A DNA stretch of 33,032 nt from assembly GCA_023382975.1 (NCBI GenBank), contig JAHDXO010000089.1, positions 1 through 33,032 of the forward strand. Direction: 5' to 3'. The DNA is from Pirellulaceae bacterium. Its GTDB lineage: Bacteria > Planctomycetota > Planctomycetia > Pirellulales > Pirellulaceae. The translations under genes and the position numbers were made by a program. Numbering within the stretch: position 1 is the stretch's first letter; every line of letters starts with the position of its first letter. The notes under the pieces were generated by a model. It saw only the letters and a program-made list of their open reading frames with translations, had not been told where the DNA came from and ran no database searches. Below are positions 22,285 through 31,670 of the stretch, in pieces.

Positions 22285-23973
22285 ATGAGAATTACGTCGA
22301 TTCCCCATATCTACCGCAACTTCCGGCGATGGACCGAAATCATCTCGGTGCTCAGCCGCTATGGTTTGGCGGATTGGATCAGCCGTCTGAACATCGATTT
22401 CGTGAAGGACCAGTTGAAGGATCGCGACGGCGAGGCGTTGGCGCGGCACTCGACCGAGAAGCGGATCCGTTTGGCGCTGACCGATCTTGGGCCGACGTTC
22501 ATCAAGCTGGGGCAGTTACTGAGCACTCGCCCCGACGTCGTGGGCGGGACGCTGGCCCAGGAGCTGTCGCTGCTCCAAGCCGACGTGCCGGCCGATCCGC
22601 CGGACGTGGTCCGCGACTTGGTGGAATCGGAACTGGGACAGCCGATCGACGAACTGTTCGCGGAATTCGAGGACGTGCCGGTCGCTTCCGCGTCGATCGG
22701 CCAAGTGCATCGCGCCCGCCTGAAGACCGGCGAGTTGGTGGTCGTCAAGGTTCAGCACGCGGACATCGAGAACACGGTTCGCGAGGACTTGGATGTCCTG
22801 GCCGGCTTGGCGATCCTGGCCGAACGGGTTCCGGAATTCGCCCACTACCGGCCATCCTCGACGGTGGCCGAGATGGGCCGGATACTGCGCCGCGAGTTGG
22901 ATTTCGGACGGGAAGAGCGCAATCTGCAACTGTTCTTGACCCGGTTTGCCAATGACCCAACGATCCGCATCCCGGTGCCGCACACGGAACTGTGTACCGC
23001 TCGCGTGCTGACGATGGAGCGGATCGACGGGATCAAGCTGACCGAGCGAACGCGGCTGCAAGCCGAAGGGTTCGACTTGGAGGAGATCGCTCGGCGGGGC
23101 GCCCGCCTGTACTTGGACATGATCTTCACCGACGGCTTCTATCACGCCGACCCGCATCCGGGGAACATTGTCCTGTTGGCGGGCAACCGGATCGGCCTGC
23201 TCGATTTCGGCATGGTGGGACGCGTTGAAGAGAGTCTGCGCGAAGGCATCGAAGGCATGCTGTTGGCCATCACCCAGCGGGATGTCGTCCTGCTGACGAC
23301 GCTGATCAAACGCATGGGCGATGTGCCGCCCGGACTAGACGAGCGTGCGTTGTCAGTCGATCTGGCCGAATTCGTGGGAGACTACGCCAATCAGCCGTTG
23401 AATCAGTTCGATCTGAGCGGGGCGCTCGGCGAGATGACGGACATCATCCATCGCCATCAAATCATGCTGCCGCCGCAGGCAGCGCTGCTGCTGAAGACGC
23501 TCATCACGCTCGAGGGGACCACCAAGCTGCTGAGCCCGGCCATCAGTCTGCTGGAATTGCTCCAACCCCTGCATCGACGAATCGTGTGGCGCCGCATCTC
23601 GCCCCAGCGCCAAATCCGGAAGCTGCTGCGGATCTTCATGGAGGTCGAGCATCTGGCCGAAATCCTGCCGCGTCGAATGACGGACATTCTCGAACAGGTA
23701 CAGGCCGGCAAGTTTGACGTGCATCTCGAGCATCGCGGGCTCGAACCGTCGGTCAACCGGATCGTTCTGGGCCTGCTGACCAGCGCGTTGTTCCTGGGTT
23801 CGGCGGTGCTGCTCAGCAGCGAAGTTCCGCCGCTGCTGTTTCCGGTGAACACGTACTTGGGTTTCCACCGGATTTCCCTGCTCGGCCTGACCGGCAGCGC
23901 CTTGAGTGTCATTCTCGGGCTGCGCGTGCTGCGGGCGATCTACAAGTCCGGGCACCTGGACCGGCACGATTGA
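22285..23973 (+). CDS. ABC1/UbiB-family atypical kinase
   Basis: The 562-aa product belongs to the ABC1/ADCK/UbiB family, membrane-bound ATPases that support ubiquinone and other isoprenoid lipid metabolism. Motifs in order: the N-terminal KxGQ signature (LGPTFIKLGQLLSTRPDVV), the Ala-rich loop (VASASIGQVHRA), the ATP-binding lysine (ELVVVKVQ), the catalytic loop (FYHADPHPGNIVL) and the metal-binding DFG motif (LLDFGMVGR). The C-terminus has two hydrophobic helices (VLGLLTSALFLGSAVLL and ISLLGLTGSALSVILGLRVL), as expected for the family. The ATG at 22285 fits the start of homology; the ribosome site is weak. It ends at 23973, directly against the convergent glmS stop. Confidence 0.88.
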   Translation: MRITSIPHIYRNFRRWTEIISVLSRYGLADWISRLNIDFVKDQLKDRDGEALARHSTEKRIRLALTDLGPTFIKLGQLLSTRPDVVGGTLAQELSLLQADVPADPPDVVRDLVESELGQPIDELFAEFEDVPVASASIGQVHRARLKTGELVVVKVQHADIENTVREDLDVLAGLAILAERVPEFAHYRPSSTVAEMGRILRRELDFGREERNLQLFLTRFANDPTIRIPVPHTELCTARVLTMERIDGIKLTERTRLQAEGFDLEEIARRGARLYLDMIFTDGFYHADPHPGNIVLLAGNRIGLLDFGMVGRVEESLREGIEGMLLAITQRDVVLLTTLIKRMGDVPPGLDERALSVDLAEFVGDYANQPLNQFDLSGALGEMTDIIHRHQIMLPPQAALLLKTLITLEGTTKLLSPAISLLELLQPLHRRIVWRRISPQRQIRKLLRIFMEVEHLAEILPRRMTDILEQVQAGKFDVHLEHRGLEPSVNRIVLGLLTSALFLGSAVLLSSEVPPLLFPVNTYLGFHRISLLGLTGSALSVILGLRVLRAIYKSGHLDRHD

Positions 23974-25845
23974 TCATTCGACCGTCACGCTCTTGGCCAA
24001 GTTCCGCGGCCGGTCGACGTCGCAACCCCGTTGGACGGCGATGTAGTAGGCCAGCAACTGCAGCGGCACGACCGTGGTGAACGGCTGCAGGTACTCGGGC
24101 ACGGCCGGCGTGTACAAGACGTCGTCGGCCAATTCCGCCACGCGGCGGTCGCCCTCGGCCGCGATCGCGATCACGGGGCCTCCGCGGGCTTTGACTTCCT
24201 CCACGTTCGACAGCACTTTGTCGTAGATGAAACCGGGCGGCATGAGGAACACGCTAGGCGTGTGCTCGTCCACCAGCGCGATCGGCCCGTGCTTCATCTC
24301 GGCCGCCGGATACCCCTCGGCGTGGATGTAGCTGATCTCCTTCAGCTTCAAGGCGCCTTCCAGCGCAGTGGGGAAATTGTGCTGGCGGCCGAGGTACAGG
24401 AAGTTCTGGCAATGCGCGTACTTTTCGGCAATCCGCTGCGCCTCGCTTTGGCACTGGAGCGATTTCTCGACCAGTTCCGGCAAGCGGCGAAAGCCGTCGA
24501 TGTACCGCCGTCCGGCGTCATAGCTCAGGTGCTGCATGCGGCCGAAGTACAGGCCGAGCAAGGCCATGACCAGACACTGCGACGTGTACGCCTTGGTCGA
24601 TGCCACGCCGATCTCCGGCCCGGCGTGTAGATAAATGCCGCCGTCCGACTCCTGCGCCGCCGTGCTGCCGACGACGTTGCAGACGGCCAGCGTGGGATGT
24701 CCCTTGCGCTTCATCTCGCGCATGGCGGCCAGCGTGTCGGCCGTCTCGCCGCTCTGCGTGATGGCGAATACCAGCGTGCTGCGGTCCATCGGCGGATTGC
24801 GGTAGCGCAGTTCGCTGGCATACTCGACCTCGACCGGCAGACGGGCCATCTCTTCGATCAAGTACTCGCCCACCAAGGCCGCGTGCCAGCTCGTGCCGCA
24901 GGCGGTCAGCAGGATGCGGTCGATGCCGCGCAACTGCTGCGGCGTCAGGTTCAGTCCGCCGAACACCGCGGTGGCGTCTTCGTGGTTCAACCGGCCCCGC
25001 ATCGTGTCGGCCAGCGATTGCGGCTGCTCGCAGATCTCCTTGAGCATATAGTGCGGATAGCGGCCCAGTTCGACCTGCTGGACGTCGATGTCCAAGGTGT
25101 GGACGCGATGTCGGATCGGACCGGTTTCGCGGTGAGTCACTTTCAGTCGGTCCGCGGTCAGCACGGCGATTTGATGGTCCGCCAAATAAACGATCTTGTC
25201 CGTGTACCCGGCCAAGGGCGATGCGTCGCTGGCCAGGAAATGCTCGCCGTCCCCCACGCCGATGACCAGCGGACTGCCGCGGCGCGCGGCGACCAGCAAA
25301 CCCGGAAAGCGGCGGAAGACGGCTGCCACTCCCAACGTGCCGTGCAGCCGCGAAACGGCCCGCTTCACCGCCTCGGCGGCCAATTCGGCAGGCTCTCGCG
25401 GCGTTCCGTTTCCGCTGGCGATCAGTTCCGTCAGTTGTCGGTCGATCAAATGGGCGATCACTTCACTGTCGGTTTCGGAACGGAAACGATAGCCTTCGAT
25501 TTCCAAGTCTTCCTTCAGTGCCTGATAGTTTTCGATCACGCCGTTGTGAACGATCGCGATCTCGCGGTCCCCGCCAAGATGCGGATGAGCGTTGCTCTGC
25601 GTCGGCGGGCCGTGCGTGGCCCAGCGAGTATGGCCGATGCCGAGGCTGCCGCTCAGCGGGCGACACTCCAGTTGTTCGCTCAGGGCAGCGATGCGTCCCA
25701 CGGATTTCGAAACGCCCAATTCGCCTTGGGGCGTCAGCGTGGCAACGCCCGCGCTGTCGTACCCGCGGTACTCCAGGCGGCGAAGTCCTTCGAGCAGGAA
25801 TTCCACGGCGTTCCGGGGTCCAACGTAGCCGACGATACCACACAT
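23974..25845 (-). CDS. glmS: Glutamine-fructose-6-phosphate aminotransferase (isomerising)
   Basis: GlmS makes glucosamine-6-phosphate from fructose-6-phosphate and glutamine, the first step toward UDP-GlcNAc. The 623-aa product has the expected layout. The N-terminal glutaminase domain starts MCGIVGYVG, with Cys as the nucleophile once Met is removed, and continues with LEYRGYDSAGVA and GHTRWATHGPP. Two SIS sugar-isomerase domains follow (LTACGTSWHAAL, AITQSGETADTLAA, EGALKLKEISYIHAE). The C-terminus is the conserved NLAKSVTVE. The start at 25845 is chosen over an ATG 9 bases upstream because the catalytic Cys must be N-terminal after processing. I see no sign of a glmS ribozyme upstream. 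Its stop codon abuts the UbiB-family stop with no base between. Confidence 0.95.
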   Translation of the reverse strand: MCGIVGYVGPRNAVEFLLEGLRRLEYRGYDSAGVATLTPQGELGVSKSVGRIAALSEQLECRPLSGSLGIGHTRWATHGPPTQSNAHPHLGGDREIAIVHNGVIENYQALKEDLEIEGYRFRSETDSEVIAHLIDRQLTELIASGNGTPREPAELAAEAVKRAVSRLHGTLGVAAVFRRFPGLLVAARRGSPLVIGVGDGEHFLASDASPLAGYTDKIVYLADHQIAVLTADRLKVTHRETGPIRHRVHTLDIDVQQVELGRYPHYMLKEICEQPQSLADTMRGRLNHEDATAVFGGLNLTPQQLRGIDRILLTACGTSWHAALVGEYLIEEMARLPVEVEYASELRYRNPPMDRSTLVFAITQSGETADTLAAMREMKRKGHPTLAVCNVVGSTAAQESDGGIYLHAGPEIGVASTKAYTSQCLVMALLGLYFGRMQHLSYDAGRRYIDGFRRLPELVEKSLQCQSEAQRIAEKYAHCQNFLYLGRQHNFPTALEGALKLKEISYIHAEGYPAAEMKHGPIALVDEHTPSVFLMPPGFIYDKVLSNVEEVKARGGPVIAIAAEGDRRVAELADDVLYTPAVPEYLQPFTTVVPLQLLAYYIAVQRGCDVDRPRNLAKSVTVE

Positions 25846-26028
25846 CGCATCCATGCTCCGTGATTGATGCCGTACAAGATCCGCGCGGCGTCAAGCACCA
25901 AGAGCCGCCCGGCGAGAAGGGGCGGCGAGGTTAACAGAAATGCCCATCGCAGCCCAGACGAAATCGGACGGCTTCCCAAGCGGCTGCCAGCATTGCCAGC
26001 AGGCCGTCAACGAGAATCCCGCCGAGTC

Positions 26029-26445
26029 TCACCAGAACTCTACATCCAAGCCGGGAATCGCTTCGAAGTCGCGGCGATTGCGAGACACCAACGTTGCGCT
26101 TTCGGCCACGCAGATCGCGGCGATTCGCAGATCGTGCGTCGGGACTCGGATCTTCTCGGACCGCCACTGCTGGAATTGGGCTTCGGCGACGGGCGAGTGC
26201 GGGAGCAACCGCATTCGCTGGAAATCACGCAGGGACTGTACCAGCCATCCGTAAGCCTGCTCGATTGTCAATCGAGACTTCCCGGCTTCCGCCAGTCGAA
26301 TGGCGTTCAGGCGGCCCCGGAGAATCTCCTCGACAACGACGACGGGAACGGATTGCTCTTCGCGCGGGATCGCTTGAGCACGTTGGATATACGCGGGCTT
26401 GCCGGCCAGAATCTCGGTGAACACGTCTGTGTCGAAGGCGATCAT
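26029..26445 (-). CDS. PIN-domain toxin, VapC-like
   Basis: The 138-aa product is a PIN-domain ribonuclease of VapC type, which in toxin-antitoxin systems cuts tRNA or rRNA. Acidic active-site residues are Asp5 (IAFDTDVF), Glu40 (VVVEEILRGR), Asp105 (THDLRIAAIC) and Asp126 (NRRDFEAIPG). Its ATG overlaps the stop of the upstream antitoxin-like gene (ATGA), the usual arrangement for these pairs. It lies as a small module between glmS and the HzsA-related gene on the same strand. Confidence 0.85.
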   Translation of the reverse strand: MIAFDTDVFTEILAGKPAYIQRAQAIPREEQSVPVVVVEEILRGRLNAIRLAEAGKSRLTIEQAYGWLVQSLRDFQRMRLLPHSPVAEAQFQQWRSEKIRVPTHDLRIAAICVAESATLVSRNRRDFEAIPGLDVEFW

Positions 26446-26717
26446 GGTTGCCGTTCAGCGTCGCGGAGACGATACGCCTCGTCACAGATTTCCCGCAAGG
26501 TCGGATCGTCGCGGTAAGTGCCTGCCAAATCGGAGATCCCCAGCGGTTCGATCTCTAACAGCGTGAGTTCGCCGGTGCGAAGTCGTTCCCGGATCGCGGC
26601 CCGCAGTCCCGCCAGGGCTTGGTCTCGCGTGGTTCCCACAACCTGAACGGCGGGCGCACCGACAAGCTGGGCGGTGAACTGCCCTTGGCACGCTTCAACG
26701 AAAACAGGGAAGGTCAT
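26442..26717 (-). CDS. Probable antitoxin partner of the PIN toxin
   Basis: The 91-aa product begins MTFPVFVEACQGQFTAQLVG and continues TTRDQALAGLRAAIRERL, then LTLLEIEPLG. This is the beta-strand plus helix layout of HicB-like proteins and of related antitoxins found with PIN toxins. The acidic C-terminus (LREICDEAYRLRDAERQP) probably binds the toxin. AAGGAG lies 6 nt before the ATG at 26717. The stop overlaps the toxin start by 4 bases, so the two are translated together. The family name of the antitoxin is not certain. Confidence 0.72.
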   Translation of the reverse strand: MTFPVFVEACQGQFTAQLVGAPAVQVVGTTRDQALAGLRAAIRERLRTGELTLLEIEPLGISDLAGTYRDDPTLREICDEAYRLRDAERQP

Positions 26718-26811
26718 GATGTGCTCCTTGACCGAGATTGTACACGACACTCACCATCCGTTCCACACGTCGATTCATGCCGCAGCCCCGACGGCAATTG
26801 CCGTGGCAATC

Positions 26812-29800
26812 CTACTGAATCGGCGGCATCCCGACTGCCTCGCCGCGGCGCATGCGTTCTTGGTCGGCGGGTTCGTGGACTCCGTAGAAGATGGCGTTCA
26901 GATCGATCCACATCGCCAGGCGGCGCAGATCTTCGTCGCTCAATTGCACACCCTCGTGCCCTTCGCGCAACAGCTTCATCAACCGGCTGCCCCGGGCGCC
27001 GTACTGGCCGCCGGGGGGCGTCAATTGAATCTGGTTGCGTCCGCCGAAGCGGGGCACCAAATATTTGACCGCGTTGGCGGGATTCGTCCCGCTGCCCCAG
27101 AATGCATTCGGATCTTCCATCAGTGCGAGGTACGAACGGCTGAAGTGCCCCTCGGGTTCGCCGGTGAGCACCAGATTCGCCTCGGTCTTCTCGCCGCCGT
27201 GGCAGCGGACACAGTGCTGGTCGAGCACGGGCTGGACGACCTCGACATAACTGAACGGCCGACCGCCCCACGGGCCGGGGTCCGGCTGCGACGGCGGACG
27301 CTGCATGGCCAGCAGTTGAGAACCCGTGCGCACCGGTGCAGTCGTCTTCGGCTCGTGACAGCCGACGCACGAGACGCGCTCGCCCGGCTGCAGGTAGGTG
27401 ACCGACCGCATGGTCTGATAAGCGTTGCCGTCCGCGTCGAGCGCTTGCAGCAGCAGTGGTTTGCTGGCGGGCACCAGGAAACGGGCCGAGCCGTCGGGTT
27501 CGACCGGCACGGTGCCCAACACGGCGCGCCCGTTCTCTTCCCGCGCGGCGCCGACCGCGGGATTGTCGGCCAGATTCGTGGTCTTGGGGAAGATCTGCAC
27601 GATCCGCAATTGCTTGATGTGATCGGAAGCGACTCCGCCCAGACCCGCGGTCACGTCGCTCACCAGCATCTCGCCCACCGGCGGTCCGTCGACGGGCAGC
27701 TCGCTCGGCAGAACGGGCGGGCAGGTTCGCGGACGCAGGGGACAGGGGGTAGTGCTGCCGATTTCCGGATCGCGGTAGATCAACTCGCGATTGTTCCAGC
27801 GGTCCAGCACGCAAAGCCCCAGAGCATCGCGGCGATTCGCCCGCGGCTCCCACTCCAGCGGATAGGGACTGTACGCGACCAGGTAGAAATCTTCGGACAG
27901 CGGCCAAGGCGACTCGTAGTATTGGCGGATGTCGCGCGATTCGGCCTCGGGGAACGGGATCTCGGGGGTGATCCGCTCGATCGCTTCCAGCCCGTCGGCG
28001 GCCACCGTCGGGTCCAGCAGCGCGATCGACCCCGCGGTGATCGAATGGTGAGCCGAAGCGGTAAACAGGATCTTCTGGCTGTCCGGGATCGGCTGGGCCT
28101 GAAACGTGCAATGTGGACTGGGCGTCGCGTTGCCCCACACGGCGATCGGGTTAGTGCCGTCCGGACGGGATGCCCACAGATTCTGATGCGTCACCGCATC
28201 GCGGTCGATGTAATCCCAGCGGGCGTACAGGATATGGCCGGTGTGCGACACGGCGGGGAACCATTCGTTGGTGTCGTGATACGAGAGCGTGCGGATCGCC
28301 GAGCCGTCGGACTCCATGCGGTGCAACGTGTACACGTCCCACCGCGTGCTGAATTGGGCACCGAAACAACGGGCGTAGCCCTTGCGCCGCGTGGACATGA
28401 AGGCGATGCCCCCGTCGGGAAGATAGCAAGGCATCAGATCGTCGTACGGCCCGTCGGTCAACTGCCGCAGTCCGGCGCCGTCGGCGTTGACTTCCCAGAG
28501 ATGGTAGTAGTGCCTGGACGGATCCTGATCGTTGCCGACCTCGCTGGGAGTGAGCGGTCCCGAAGGACACTCGACGTACGAAAACACGATCCGCTGCCCG
28601 TCGTACGACAAACGTGGTTCGAGCACGTTGCCCGTGTTGAGTCTTCCTCCCGTGATGTCACGGCAACGGAGCGAGCGTCCCGGCTGTTCGAGCACGAACA
28701 ACCCGCCGCCCGGCCGCGCCCGCCAGCCGTAGTATTGCATCACCAGATGGCTGTAGGACGTCGGCACTCGCTTGCAGAACAGCAACGGGCCACAGTCCAG
28801 CAGCGGATTGGCCAGTACGATTTCGCGTTTTAGACGACGCAGTTGCAGATACAGGACTGCCGGATCGCCATCGCCGGACTCGGCCTGCCTGGCCAGCCGA
28901 TCGAGACGCGCGGCATGATCCGCGAAACGTTCGGGACCGTTGGCGGCTTGCAGATGAGCCAGCAGACCGCGCGTTTTCTCCAACTGCTTGGCAATTGTGC
29001 CGGCGTAGCTCTCCGGCCGCTGCCGGTCGAGTTCGTCCTGACGCTGCCAGTCGTGCTGGATCATCGCCCAGTAGTCCAATTCCGGGATGTCCGCCCGGCG
29101 GACAGCATCGCGCAGCGGAGCGAGCGGCAACTCGGGCAGGTCGCTGACAAGCCAGCGGGCCAGTGTCTGCATGCCGACCAACGATGTTCCGGAATAAGGG
29201 CCTAGCGCCGCGCGACTCAACCGCAACAGCCCGTCGGTCGACGGCGCAGCGGCGTCTGCGGGGATCGGCGTAACGATCAGTCGCACGGCTAGCATCCCGT
29301 CCGCCGTCAGTTCGGCATGAATCCGCCACGGCATCCGGGCCTCGAAGGCGATCGCCAGGCCCGAGGCGTCTTGTCCGTCCGCCAATACCGCGCAGGGCTG
29401 GACAGACTCGCTCTCCAGGAGAACCGGCTTGCCGACCGCCAGCGAACTTTCGCACAAGGCCCAGTTTGCGTCGAACCAAGTCAGTCGCGGCAATCCAGGC
29501 GCGCCAAAGCCATCGATCGGTGCCTCGTAAAACCAACCGCCAGAGCCCTGCTTCTTCTCGGCGAAGGCCTCCGACGCTTGGAACTTCCGCCCGGCGACGT
29601 GCGTGATGACCGGATCCCAGTACGTCGTGTCGCAAGCGATCGAGCCCCGTTTGTCGACAACGAAGCGGAGCGTATCGCCCCGTTTGACCGTTAACGCCAG
29701 ATTCGGATCGAGCCCTTCGCCATCGTCGCCGGCCAGTTCGTGCTGCCACACACGCTGCCCGTTATGCAGAATGACAACGCACACGCCGTCGCCGGCGAGA

Positions 29801-30381
29801 TGCGCCTTGCGGACTCGGCCCGTGATCGTCAGCGAACCGTCGGTGGGGACGAGAAAACGCCGCACGCTGGGTGCGCGGTCGCCGGGATGGTGCCAGTCCT
29901 TGCCGACGCGAAGCCACTGCTCGTCGCCTTGCCAGTAAGTCGACTCGTACCAAGTGTCGTCCCGGTGCTGGAACCTCGCGTACCCGGCATCTTGTTCGCT
30001 TGCGACGCGGAAGATCCACTGTGCCGCGATCAACTCGCCGGCAAGTTCCGAACCGGGCGTCAGCCGAGCGTGAGACTCGGCGAACACCACCGGCGGTATC
30101 GCGCCGCCGGTCGGCCGCGCCGCGACGGCCGCCGGGCCGGGGCGGTCGCCCTCGACTCTCCACGCTCGGGATACGACGCCGTCCCGCGGTGCGTCCGAAC
30201 CGAAGGGCGGCACCATCTTTCTGGCGAACGAATCCGACGGCTGGTCGGCCAACAGCGCCGGGACATCGGCCGCATCGGCCGCATCGGCCGACGAGGTTCT
30301 GGTGGACGCGAGAAACAGAGCACACCCAAGGAAGCAAGCCCAGCGGAACGCGGATCGCAAATTCGCACGGCAATTCATCAT
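26812..30381 (-). CDS. HzsA-related propeller/cytochrome c protein
   Basis: The 1189-aa product starts with a signal peptide (AFRWACFLGCALFLASTRTSSA). After an N-terminal beta-rich region come propeller-type repeats in the second half (LSYDGQRIVFSY, YLPDGGIAFMSTRRKGYARC, WFPAVSHTGHILYARWDY, PDSQKILFTASAHHS). Two c-type haem motifs follow near residues 1000 and 1060 (SCVGCHEPKTT and HCVRCHGGEK). This is the layout of proteins related to the alpha subunit of hydrazine synthase that are widespread in Planctomycetota outside anammox bacteria; their activity is unknown. Export and haem attachment outside the cytoplasm are expected. The start at 30381 has GGGAGA upstream. It begins 14 bp after the pyruvyl-transferase stop, so the pair is probably an operon. 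Confidence 0.82.
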   Translation of the reverse strand: MMNCRANLRSAFRWACFLGCALFLASTRTSSADAADAADVPALLADQPSDSFARKMVPPFGSDAPRDGVVSRAWRVEGDRPGPAAVAARPTGGAIPPVVFAESHARLTPGSELAGELIAAQWIFRVASEQDAGYARFQHRDDTWYESTYWQGDEQWLRVGKDWHHPGDRAPSVRRFLVPTDGSLTITGRVRKAHLAGDGVCVVILHNGQRVWQHELAGDDGEGLDPNLALTVKRGDTLRFVVDKRGSIACDTTYWDPVITHVAGRKFQASEAFAEKKQGSGGWFYEAPIDGFGAPGLPRLTWFDANWALCESSLAVGKPVLLESESVQPCAVLADGQDASGLAIAFEARMPWRIHAELTADGMLAVRLIVTPIPADAAAPSTDGLLRLSRAALGPYSGTSLVGMQTLARWLVSDLPELPLAPLRDAVRRADIPELDYWAMIQHDWQRQDELDRQRPESYAGTIAKQLEKTRGLLAHLQAANGPERFADHAARLDRLARQAESGDGDPAVLYLQLRRLKREIVLANPLLDCGPLLFCKRVPTSYSHLVMQYYGWRARPGGGLFVLEQPGRSLRCRDITGGRLNTGNVLEPRLSYDGQRIVFSYVECPSGPLTPSEVGNDQDPSRHYYHLWEVNADGAGLRQLTDGPYDDLMPCYLPDGGIAFMSTRRKGYARCFGAQFSTRWDVYTLHRMESDGSAIRTLSYHDTNEWFPAVSHTGHILYARWDYIDRDAVTHQNLWASRPDGTNPIAVWGNATPSPHCTFQAQPIPDSQKILFTASAHHSITAGSIALLDPTVAADGLEAIERITPEIPFPEAESRDIRQYYESPWPLSEDFYLVAYSPYPLEWEPRANRRDALGLCVLDRWNNRELIYRDPEIGSTTPCPLRPRTCPPVLPSELPVDGPPVGEMLVSDVTAGLGGVASDHIKQLRIVQIFPKTTNLADNPAVGAAREENGRAVLGTVPVEPDGSARFLVPASKPLLLQALDADGNAYQTMRSVTYLQPGERVSCVGCHEPKTTAPVRTGSQLLAMQRPPSQPDPGPWGGRPFSYVEVVQPVLDQHCVRCHGGEKTEANLVLTGEPEGHFSRSYLALMEDPNAFWGSGTNPANAVKYLVPRFGGRNQIQLTPPGGQYGARGSRLMKLLREGHEGVQLSDEDLRRLAMWIDLNAIFYGVHEPADQERMRRGEAVGMPPIQ

Positions 30382-30395
30382 TGGATTCTCCCATC

Positions 30396-31670
30396 TCAAG
30401 TTCGCTGCAACAGCGTCTGCCGCAGATACTCGCCGCCGCACCATGCCTGTTCGGCGTAGTCCGGCATGAACGATCGCAAGTGGTCGCGGACGGCGGTCTC
30501 GGACGACAGCAGATCTTGGATGCGCTCGGCCAGACGTCCCGCGGTTAACTGCGAGACGTGGGCGACCCACTGTTCGTGGCCGAAGATCTCGCGGTTCAGT
30601 CCCTGCGACTTGATGCTGTAACCGACGCAGAAGGTTGGCACGCCGGTCGACAAGGCGGCGATCGTGGCATGCGTCCGAGCCCCGGCAAACACGCGCAATC
30701 GCGAGATGACCCATTTGATCTGCTTGCACGAATCGTGGCGCGCGTCGTACAGGTGGATCTCGCTGCGGACCTGCGCCGGCAGCGAGTCCCGCAGCGCACT
30801 CAAGAATTCGAAATCGTCGTTGTCTGGGAAAACGTGCGGCGGCATCATGACGTGGGGGATCAGCACGATGGGAAGTCGCGCCTTGTGGTACACCTCCAGC
30901 ACCATGTCGCGGGCTTGCGTGAACCAGGTGCCGGAGGACATGCGGTTGTAGCGAATCATCAAAGGCGCCAGATTGATCCCGATCGCTCCGGCCCCGAGTG
31001 CCTGTTCGATTTCGTCGGGCAGCTTGGTGGGCTCGGCCGGCAGCAGGAAGGCGGAATCGGTGACGCGGCGGATGTTGTCGCGAATCCCCAATCCGTGAAG
31101 ATAGTCTTGCGTTATCGGTTCGCGAACCGTGATCAAGTCCACTCGGCGCAGGACGTTGGCGAAACGCTGCTCCCAGTACGGCCGGCTGGAAAAGGGACCG
31201 ATCGACGCTCCCCAGACCACGGCTGGAATGCGTCTGCGCACGGCCGTTGCGAGCGGACTGAAGAACAGCAGCGAAGCGAGAAAGCCGTAGTCGTACGACA
31301 GGTTGTCGCCGCCGAGGGCCAGCACGGCCGCGGCGTCCTTCGAGCGGCGATTGACTCGCATGGGCGGAAACCGTCGCCAGAGGCGGGCGGTGACGACCAT
31401 CGCTCCCCAGCCGTAGAAACCGGCCGTTCCGCGACGGCGAGTCTCCCAGATCTGCCCCTGCGACTTTCCGTCCGGTTCGATCGTATGGAACTGAGGATCG
31501 TCGTTACGGAAGATGTTGGCATAGACCCGCGGATGATCGGGCAGATAGCGGTCCAGGATCATCTGTGTGGTCAATCGGAGCGCCTGACAACCTCGATTGC
31601 AGTCGAAATTATTGCCGTGCAGAATCAACGCACCCTGAGTCACCAGGCTCGGTGAAGCTTCGGACGACAC
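30396..31670 (-). CDS. Polysaccharide pyruvyl transferase family protein
   Basis: The 424-aa product fits the polysaccharide pyruvyl transferase superfamily, which adds ketal-linked pyruvate to cell-surface sugars. It begins with LILHGNNFDCNRGCQALRLT, continues with AVLALGGDNLSYDYG and VVWGASIGPFSS, and has the C-terminal VFAGARTHATIAALSTGVPT and VGYSIKSQGLNREIFG. No ATG lies close to the start of homology; a GTG at 31670 with a G-rich stretch upstream is used, and an upstream ATG would add about 50-60 unlikely residues. The open frame extends far upstream antisense to the PIG-L gene and is not real there. It probably leads a two-gene operon with the HzsA-related gene. Confidence 0.8.
   Translation of the reverse strand: MSSEASPSLVTQGALILHGNNFDCNRGCQALRLTTQMILDRYLPDHPRVYANIFRNDDPQFHTIEPDGKSQGQIWETRRRGTAGFYGWGAMVVTARLWRRFPPMRVNRRSKDAAAVLALGGDNLSYDYGFLASLLFFSPLATAVRRRIPAVVWGASIGPFSSRPYWEQRFANVLRRVDLITVREPITQDYLHGLGIRDNIRRVTDSAFLLPAEPTKLPDEIEQALGAGAIGINLAPLMIRYNRMSSGTWFTQARDMVLEVYHKARLPIVLIPHVMMPPHVFPDNDDFEFLSALRDSLPAQVRSEIHLYDARHDSCKQIKWVISRLRVFAGARTHATIAALSTGVPTFCVGYSIKSQGLNREIFGHEQWVAHVSQLTAGRLAERIQDLLSSETAVRDHLRSFMPDYAEQAWCGGEYLRQTLLQRT

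Noticed and set aside
25846..26028. glmS ribozyme or riboswitch upstream of glmS
   Set aside because: No conserved glmS ribozyme core was recognised in the short region upstream, and such ribozymes are mainly found in Firmicutes.
26674..28833. 719-codon plus-strand open frame
   Set aside because: It lies antisense over the HzsA-related and toxin-antitoxin genes, and the minus-strand frames contain the haem, propeller and PIN motifs. Long antisense frames are expected in G+C-rich coding DNA.
26812..30381. True hydrazine synthase and an anammox organism
   Set aside because: Only an HzsA-like architecture is present, with no beta or gamma subunit gene beside it and no other anammox gene in the window.
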